From: Chiayiivirga flava
Lineage (GTDB): Bacteria; Pseudomonadota; Gammaproteobacteria; Xanthomonadales; Xanthomonadaceae
Assembly: GCF_014202825.1 (NCBI RefSeq)
Contig: NZ_JACHHP010000003.1
Coordinates: forward strand, 332,229-396,228
Direction: 5' to 3'
DNA: 64,000 bases
Under the pieces are notes generated by a model. It saw only the letters and a list, made by a program, of their open reading frames with translations. It was not told where the DNA came from and did no database searches. The position numbers were made by a program, and so were the translations under genes. This document shows, in pieces, positions 58,528-64,000 of the stretch (within the stretch, counting starts at the first letter, position 1; each line of letters starts with the position of its first letter).

Positions 58528-60432
58528 ATGCCCCTGATCACCCTGAACGACGTCGACTACAGCGTCGGCGGCCCGCTGCTGCTCGAACGCGTGGTGCTGT
58601 CGATCGAGCCGAACGAGCGCATCGCCCTCATCGGCCGCAACGGCGCCGGCAAATCCACCCTGATGCGCCTGCTGTACGGCGAGATCAAGCCCGACGACGG
58701 CGAGGTGCGCGTGCAGAACGGCGTGCGCATCGCGCGGCTGGAGCAGGAAGTGCCGCACGGCGCGGCCGGCACCGTGTTCGATGTAGTGGCCGATGGCCTC
58801 GGCGATGTCGGCCACTGGCTGGCGGAATTCCATCACCTGAGCCATGCCGACGACGTCGACATGGTCGCGCTGTCGGCGGTGCAGGCGAAGATCGACGCCG
58901 CCAACGGCTGGTCGCTCGACCGCAGCGTCAGCGACACGCTCGACACGTTGAGTCTCGACGGCGACAAGGACTTCGCCGCGCTGTCCGGCGGCATGAAGCG
59001 CCGCGTGCTGCTGGCGCGCGCGCTGGTGTCGTCGCCCGACCTGCTGCTGCTCGACGAGCCGACCAACCATCTGGACATCGAGGCCATCGACTGGCTCGAA
59101 GCCTTCCTCAAGAGCTGGACCGGCAGCCTGATCTTCGTCACGCACGACCGGCGTTTCCTGCGGTCGCTCGCCACGCGCATCGTCGAGATCGATCGCGGCC
59201 AGGTGACGAGCTGGCCGGGCGACTGGGCCAACTACGTGCGCCGCCGCGAAGAACGCCTCAACGCCGAATCGGTGGAAAACGCGCGCTTCGACAAGTTTCT
59301 CGCGCAGGAGGAAGTGTGGATCCGGCAGGGCATCAAGGCTCGCCGCACGCGCGACGAAGGCCGCGTGCGCAGGCTCGAGCGCATGCGCAGCGAGCGCGCG
59401 CAGCGGCGCGAGCGGGGCGGCAATGTCAGCCTGGACCTCGCATCGGCGGAAACCTCCGGCAAGAAGGTCATCGAGGCAAAGGACGTGGCGTTCGCCTACG
59501 GCGACCGGGTGCTGGTGCGCGATTTCGGCGGCACGATCCTGCGCGGCGACCGCATCGGGCTGATCGGCCCGAACGGCAGCGGCAAGACCACGCTGCTCAA
59601 GCTGCTGCTCGGCGAACTGCAGCCGAGCGCGGGCGAGATCAGGCGCGGCACCAATCTCACCATCGCGTATTTCGACCAGTACCGGGCCACCCTGCGCGAG
59701 GACTGGAATGCGCTCGACAACGTGTCCGAAGGCGCGGACTTCATCGAGGTGGGCGGCAAGCGCAAGCACGTGCTCGGCTACCTGCAGGATTTCCTGTTCA
59801 CGCCCGAGCGCGCGCGCGCGCCGATCACGCGGCTGTCGGGCGGCGAGCGCAATCGCCTGCTGCTGGCCAAGCTGTTCGCGCAGCCGAGCAACCTGCTGGT
59901 GATGGACGAACCGACCAACGACCTGGACGTCGAGACGCTGGAGCTGCTGGAAGAACTGCTCGGCGAATATCCCGGCACGCTGCTGCTGGTGAGCCACGAT
60001 CGCGACTTCCTCGACAATGTGGTGACCTCCACGCTGGTGATGGAAGGCGACGGCCGCGTCGGCGATTACGTCGGCGGCTATACCGACTGGTTGCGGCAGC
60101 GCGCACGGGCCGCGGTGCGGCAGGTGAACGTGGCGGCGGCGCGACCGCGCGACGCGGCGGCCAAACCCGCGCCTGCGGTCACGGCGGCAGCGTCGGCTCC
60201 CGCCGCGGCCAAGAAGAAGCGCAGCTTCAAGGAGCAGAAGGAGCTCGAATCCCTGCCGGCGCTGATCGAACAGCTGGAAGCCACACTGGCGACGATGGCC
60301 GCGCAGATGAACGAGCCCGGGTTCTACCAGCGCGACGCGACACTGATCGTCGCGCACGGCGACCAGCTCTCGCGCACGCAGGCCGAGCTCGAGCGCGCGT
60401 ACGCGCGCTGGGAATCCCTCGAATCCGGCTGA
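58528..60432 (+). CDS. uup: ABC-F ATPase Uup
   Basis: Soluble ABC-F protein of 634 residues, no membrane domain, acting on ribosomes or DNA structures (Uup affects precise transposon excision in E. coli). Two ATPase modules: GRNGAGKST with LSGGMKRRVLLARAL, and GPNGSGKTT with LSGGERNRLLLAKLF, both with LLLDEPTNHLD / VMDEPTNDLD. The linker contains the arginine-rich region IKARRTRDEGRVRRLERMRSERAQRRERGG. The C-terminal coiled coil (about 560-634, after an Ala/Pro-rich stretch) is the Uup DNA-binding domain, which separates it from EttA. Confidence 0.95.
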   Translation: MPLITLNDVDYSVGGPLLLERVVLSIEPNERIALIGRNGAGKSTLMRLLYGEIKPDDGEVRVQNGVRIARLEQEVPHGAAGTVFDVVADGLGDVGHWLAEFHHLSHADDVDMVALSAVQAKIDAANGWSLDRSVSDTLDTLSLDGDKDFAALSGGMKRRVLLARALVSSPDLLLLDEPTNHLDIEAIDWLEAFLKSWTGSLIFVTHDRRFLRSLATRIVEIDRGQVTSWPGDWANYVRRREERLNAESVENARFDKFLAQEEVWIRQGIKARRTRDEGRVRRLERMRSERAQRRERGGNVSLDLASAETSGKKVIEAKDVAFAYGDRVLVRDFGGTILRGDRIGLIGPNGSGKTTLLKLLLGELQPSAGEIRRGTNLTIAYFDQYRATLREDWNALDNVSEGADFIEVGGKRKHVLGYLQDFLFTPERARAPITRLSGGERNRLLLAKLFAQPSNLLVMDEPTNDLDVETLELLEELLGEYPGTLLLVSHDRDFLDNVVTSTLVMEGDGRVGDYVGGYTDWLRQRARAAVRQVNVAAARPRDAAAKPAPAVTAAASAPAAAKKKRSFKEQKELESLPALIEQLEATLATMAAQMNEPGFYQRDATLIVAHGDQLSRTQAELERAYARWESLESG

Positions 60433-60877
60433 CCTTGTCGGAGCCGACCGAGCGCTCCGCTGTTTCCTTCTCCCGTCGGGAGAAGGACCGCTGGACTGTC
60501 GCCCTCCTGGCGTCACTGGATTGCCGCAGCGTCGCCAGCCTGAATTCCTTCTCCCGGCGGGAGAAGGTGGCGGCAGCCGGATGAGGGAGCCACGCGCACA
60601 TCTCTGGGACGTTGATCGGATCCTGCGTCGTGGCTTTCGCTTCGTCAGACCCGTCTGTATTCCGAACAGACGACTCGCCCTCATCTGCCTGCCGGCATCT
60701 TCTCCCGACGGGAGAAGAGACTCGGGCTGGCACGTCGAGGCAGGCGGCTGTTGTTCGCCTCGCTGTCGTTCGCTTCACTGACTACCGAATCGCCGTTGCT
60801 TGATTCGCCCGCCACGTGACGTCGCACCGCCAATGCTTCACTCTGTCGCTCTTCCGGCATCCACCGACAACAGCCCC
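60433..60877. repeat. Intergenic region with three REP-like palindromes
   Basis: About 445 bases between uup and aroA without a credible gene. Three palindrome copies lie at 60466-60486 (core only), 60547-60587 (core plus right-hand GTGGCGGCAGCCGGATGAGGG) and 60678-60719 (reverse orientation, CCCTCATCTGCCTGCCGGCA...). The last 150 bases should carry the aroA promoter; no clear hexamers are recognised. ATG 60833 is a possible earlier aroA start inside this stretch. Confidence 0.85.
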
Positions 60878-62197
60878 ATGACCCACTCCCGCGAAGACTG
60901 GACCGCCTCCGCCGCCACCCGCCCGCTCTCGGGCGAACTGCGCGTGCCCGGCGACAAGTCCGTGTCCCACCGCGCCATCATGCTCGGCGCGCTGGCCGAC
61001 GGCATGTCCACCGTCACCGGCTTCCTCGAAGGCGAAGACACGCTCGCCACCGCAGCGGCATTCCGTGCGATGGGCGTGCGCATCGACAGCGAAGGCGAGG
61101 GCAGGCGTATCGTGCACGGCGTCGGCCTGCACGGTCTGCAGGCGCCGACGGCGCCGATCGACTGCGGCAACGCCGGCACCGGCATGCGCCTGCTGGCGGG
61201 CCTGCTCGCGGCGCAGGCGTTCGACAGCGTGCTGGTGGGCGATGCGTCGCTCTCGCGCCGCCCGATGAAACGCGTCACCGAACCGCTGGCGGCGATGGGC
61301 GCGTCGATCGACAGCGAATCCGGCGGACTGCCGCCGCTGCGCATCCGCGGCGGCCAGCGTCTGCGCGGCGTCGATTACACCCTGCCGGTGGCGAGCGCGC
61401 AGGTGAAATCCGCGCTGCTGCTCGCCGGGCTCTACGCCGACGGCGAAACCGTGGTGCGCGAGCCGCACCCCACGCGCGACTACACCGAGCGCATGCTCGC
61501 GACGCTCGGCTGGCCGATCGACTTCGAACCCGGCCTCGCGCGGCTTGGCGGAGGCCATCGCCTGCAGCCGGCGCAGATCGCCGTGCCGGCGGACTTTTCG
61601 TCGGCCGGGTTCTTTCTCGTGGCCGCCACGCTGATCCCCGGCTCCGATCTGGTGCTCAAGGCGGTCGGCATGAACCCGCGCCGGACCGGGCTGCTGTCGG
61701 CACTGCGGCTGATGGGCGCGGACATCGACGAACTCGATCCGCGCGTCGAGGGCGGCGAGCCCGTCGCCGACCTGCACGTCCGCCACGCCCGGCTCCACGG
61801 CGTAGCTGTGCCGGAGCATCTGGTTCCCGACATGATCGACGAATTTCCCGTGCTGTTCGTCGCCGCTGCCTGCGCGATCGGCACCACCACGGTGTCCGGT
61901 GCGGCCGAGCTGCGGGTCAAGGAATCGGACCGCATCGCCGCCATGGCCACGGGCCTGCGCGCCTGCGGCATTCGCGTCGACGAAACGCCGGACGGTGCCG
62001 TGATCCACGGTGGCACCGTGCAGGGCGGGGAGATCGACAGCCACGGCGACCACCGCATCGCGATGAGCTTCGTCGTGGCCGGGCAGGTGGCCCGCGATGA
62101 GATCCGCGTGCTCGATTGCGCCAACGTCGCGACCTCGTTCCCGGGCTTCCGCGCGCTGGCGGGCGCGGCCGGCATGGCGCTGCGTTCGGCCGGCTGA
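60878..62197 (+). CDS. aroA: 3-phosphoshikimate 1-carboxyvinyltransferase (EPSP synthase)
   Basis: Joins shikimate 3-phosphate and phosphoenolpyruvate in the chorismate pathway. The 439-residue product has VPGDKSVSHRAIMLGALADG, the PEP-site GNAGTGMRLLAGLL, LSRRPMKRVTEPL, ASAQVKSALLLAGLYADGET, VPADFSSAGFF, DMIDEFPVLFVAAA and ELRVKESDRIAAM, and ends near DHRIAMSFVVAG. The GTGMRL and RPMKRV forms resemble class II enzymes more than E. coli AroA. ATG 60878 gives family length; ATG 60833 would add 15 residues. It heads the aroA-cmk-rpsA order. Confidence 0.97.
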   Translation: MTHSREDWTASAATRPLSGELRVPGDKSVSHRAIMLGALADGMSTVTGFLEGEDTLATAAAFRAMGVRIDSEGEGRRIVHGVGLHGLQAPTAPIDCGNAGTGMRLLAGLLAAQAFDSVLVGDASLSRRPMKRVTEPLAAMGASIDSESGGLPPLRIRGGQRLRGVDYTLPVASAQVKSALLLAGLYADGETVVREPHPTRDYTERMLATLGWPIDFEPGLARLGGGHRLQPAQIAVPADFSSAGFFLVAATLIPGSDLVLKAVGMNPRRTGLLSALRLMGADIDELDPRVEGGEPVADLHVRHARLHGVAVPEHLVPDMIDEFPVLFVAAACAIGTTTVSGAAELRVKESDRIAAMATGLRACGIRVDETPDGAVIHGGTVQGGEIDSHGDHRIAMSFVVAGQVARDEIRVLDCANVATSFPGFRALAGAAGMALRSAG

Positions 62198-62215
62198 CGC
62201 CGCTACCATGTCCGC

Positions 62216-62899
62216 ATGACCGACATCCCCATTCTCACCATCGACGGCCCGTCCGGCGCCGGCAAGGGCACGATCAGCCGCGCCGTCGCGCAGCGTCTGG
62301 GCTGGCATTACCTCGACTCGGGCGCGCTGTACCGCGCCATCGGCGTGGCCGCCGGCTGGGCCGACGAGGATCTGGCCGACCACGTCGCGCTGATGCGACT
62401 GGCCTTCAACACCCGCATCCAGTTCGTCACCGACGCCGGCCACGAGCCGCGCGTGCTGGTGGACGGCGTCGACGCAACCCACGAGTTGCGCACCGAAACC
62501 GCCGGCGCGGCGGCGTCCGCGATTGCCGCCATTCCCGAAGTGCGCGCCGCGCTGTTCGAGAAACAGCGCTCGTTCCGCCAGCCGCCGGGCCTGGTCGCCG
62601 ACGGCCGCGACATGGGCACCGTCGTGTTCCCCGAGGCCCCATACAAGGTGTTCCTCACCGCCAGCGCCGAGGAGCGTGCCGAAAGGCGCCATAACCAGTT
62701 GAAGCAAAAGGGGCTTGAGGTTACACTTGACGGTCTGTTACGCGAGATCCTCGCGCGTGACGCCCGCGACGCCCAGCGCGCCGTGGCTCCGCTCAAGCCC
62801 GCACCCGATGCGGTGCTGGTGGATACCACGGGCGTGCCGATCGACGCGGTGGTCGAGCGCGTGCTGTCGCTGCTGCCGGAATCGCTCCGGGCGCACTGA
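62216..62899 (+). CDS. cmk: Cytidylate kinase
   Basis: Phosphorylates CMP and dCMP with ATP. The 227-residue product has the P-loop [30 protein letters not shown] (CMP-binding), the long NMP-binding insert (about 60-130) with [56 protein letters not shown], and the closing [33 protein letters not shown]. It starts 18 bases after aroA and precedes rpsA, the conserved order in gammaproteobacteria. Confidence 0.98.
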   Translation: MTDIPILTIDGPSGAGKGTISRAVAQRLGWHYLDSGALYRAIGVAAGWADEDLADHVALMRLAFNTRIQFVTDAGHEPRVLVDGVDATHELRTETAGAAASAIAAIPEVRAALFEKQRSFRQPPGLVADGRDMGTVVFPEAPYKVFLTASAEERAERRHNQLKQKGLEVTLDGLLREILARDARDAQRAVAPLKPAPDAVLVDTTGVPIDAVVERVLSLLPESLRAH

Positions 62900-63280
62900 G
62901 CATCACGCGGCGGGATGACCGGGCGGTGACATCGCCCACGCCATTCGCGCGGACGGGGTCGGTGCACCGGAAATTCCACGGACTCGGAGCGGCATCTCCA
63001 AAGCCGTCGTCCCGGCGCAAGCCGGGACCCAGTGACGTTGCCCTGGTTTTTCAGAACCGACGCCACTGGGTCCTGGCTTGCGCCGGGACGACGAGCAGAA
63101 TGTTCTTCATCCGAGTATCAGGACGCAGCAAGCAATGACCGCCAGGACGGCAGTCGAAACCCAACCCCCGCCGCAATCCCGCGTCGGGTCAACCCTGGTG
63201 CCCCGGCACCGCACAACGGTGGTTCGTGACGCGCCCGCGCAGGGCCAACTCGCGAACCGTGTGTTCAACAGAGAAGATTT
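62900..63280. other. cmk-rpsA intergenic region with inverted-repeat element
   Basis: 381 bases without a credible gene. The first third holds the palindromic element at 63005-63093. The remainder forms the rpsA leader, in which no clear -10/-35 pair or strong Shine-Dalgarno sequence is seen; only GAGAAG lies shortly before the ATG. A weak Shine-Dalgarno is usual for rpsA, whose product S1 controls its own translation. Confidence 0.7.
63005..63093. repeat. 89-bp inverted-repeat element (copy 2)
   Basis: Arms at 63005-63032 (CGTCGTCCCGGCGCAAGCCG...) and 63066-63093 are reverse complements with one mismatch and enclose 33 bases. This is the same family as 55560-55662 (GCGAAAGC there is GCGCAAGC here). 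It lies 105 bases after cmk and 188 before rpsA, so it is inside the probable cmk-rpsA transcript and would fold in the RNA. Confidence 0.9.
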
Positions 63281-64000
63281 ATGACCGAATCATTCGCAGA
63301 ACTGTTCGAAGCCAGCGAAACCATTTCCAAGCTCAAGCCCGGCGCCATCGTCATCGGCACGGTCGTGGAAGTGCGCAACGACGTCGTGGTGATCAACGCC
63401 GGGCTCAAGTCCGAAGGCATCGTCCCGATCGAACAGTTCCGTAACGACGCCGGCGAAATCGACGTGGGCGTGGGCGACCAGGTGAAGGTCGCGCTCGACT
63501 CGCTCGAAAACGGCTTCGGCGAAACCGTCCTGTCGCGCGAGAAAGCCAAGCGCGCCATGGTGTGGGACGAACTCGAGGAAGCGATGGAAGCCAGCGCCAC
63601 CGTCACCGGCCGCATCAGCGGCAAGGTCAAGGGCGGCTTCACCGTCGACATCAAGGATGTCCGTGCGTTCCTGCCCGGCTCGCTCGTGGACGTGCGTCCC
63701 GTGCGCGACCCGGTGTACTTGGAAGGCAAGGAACTCGACTTCAAGATCATCAAGCTCGACCGCAAGCGCAACAACGTGGTCGTATCGCGCCGCGCCGTGG
63801 TCGAGAGCGAGTTCTCGGTCGAGCGCGAGCAGCTGCTCGAGAAGCTGCAGGAAGGCGCGGTCGTCGCCGGCGTGGTCAAGAACCTCACCGACTACGGCGC
63901 GTTCGTCGACCTCGGCGGCATCGACGGCCTGCTGCACATCACCGACATGGCGTGGAAGCGCGTGCGCCATCCGTCCGAAGTGGTCAACGTCGGCGACGAG
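63281..64000 (+). CDS. rpsA: 30S ribosomal protein S1 (5' part)
   Basis: Ribosomal protein S1, which unfolds mRNA on the 30S subunit. 240 residues are inside the window; the usual length is about 560, so the 3' half lies outside. Visible parts: [21 protein letters not shown], first S1 domain (about 20-86, [24 protein letters not shown]), second domain (about 103-172, [31 protein letters not shown]) and the beginning of the third (about 189 on, [29 protein letters not shown]). The frame is intact to the window edge. Confidence 0.97.
   Translation, partial: MTESFAELFEASETISKLKPGAIVIGTVVEVRNDVVVINAGLKSEGIVPIEQFRNDAGEIDVGVGDQVKVALDSLENGFGETVLSREKAKRAMVWDELEEAMEASATVTGRISGKVKGGFTVDIKDVRAFLPGSLVDVRPVRDPVYLEGKELDFKIIKLDRKRNNVVVSRRAVVESEFSVEREQLLEKLQEGAVVAGVVKNLTDYGAFVDLGGIDGLLHITDMAWKRVRHPSEVVNVGDE

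Overview
The window is high-GC chromosomal DNA, almost fully coding on both strands, from a gammaproteobacterium of the Lysobacterales (Xanthomonadales) type. Four things point there: the gene content and order (fabZ-lpxA-lpxB-rnhB-dnaE-accA, aroA-cmk-rpsA, nudJ-mnmA-hflD beside clpS-clpA), a TonB-dependent receptor, PhaR with acetoacetyl-CoA reductases, and the dispersed palindromes of the CCTTCTCCCG/CGGGAGAAGG and CCCGGCGAAAGCCGGGACCCAG kinds. I cannot name a genus from the sequence. I see no tRNA, rRNA, CRISPR array, transposase or prophage gene.

Layout. 1-14.2 kb: a TPR-GGDEF diguanylate cyclase, purU, a YebC-family regulator, a DUF808 membrane protein, a CsgG-like and a second exported protein, a TonB receptor, YkgJ-type, NUDIX and VOC proteins, then an overlapping transglutaminase-like/propeller-like pair. 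14.2-18.9 kb: a palindrome cluster with a 180-bp tandem duplication, then an SPFH-protein operon (SPFH, ribbon-helix-helix, DUF4177, alpha/beta hydrolase, 40-residue membrane peptide) and a VanY-type peptidase. 18.9-28.2 kb, minus strand: the lipid A/fatty acid/replication block. It carries a VapC/Phd module between dnaE and accA, a DUF1232 gene between rnhB and dnaE, and a 141-bp palindromic element inserted in frame at the start of lpxB. 28.4-35.3 kb: a serine hydrolase, two acetoacetyl-CoA reductases flanking phaR, gluQ, an EI24 membrane protein and divergent htpX. 35.5-40.4 kb: an NtrY-like kinase without a regulator gene beside it, two tandem 314-residue Sel1-like paralogues, an LLM flavin oxidoreductase and a small GNAT. 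40.8-45.8 kb: nudJ-mnmA-hflD (coupled by 4-nt overlaps) divergent from clpS-clpA. 46.0-53.2 kb: two large secreted paralogues on either side of a pentaheme cytochrome. 53.5-64 kb: a double short-chain reductase fusion, a small exported protein, an AsmA/TamB-like protein, Uup, aroA, cmk and the start of rpsA.

The housekeeping blocks are conventional. The best candidate for an undescribed system is 46.0-53.2 kb. Its two secreted paralogues share a conserved core (HPxLxWNLYR, KHAF, ILGRGC, WGRCGS) and a C-terminal DGF(D/E) tail, and they bracket an exported five-heme protein. That arrangement suggests an extracytoplasmic redox function. The next most interesting items are the SPFH operon with its paired GATATC site, the lpxB insertion, and the toxin-antitoxin promoter whose spacer is filled by a perfect palindrome.
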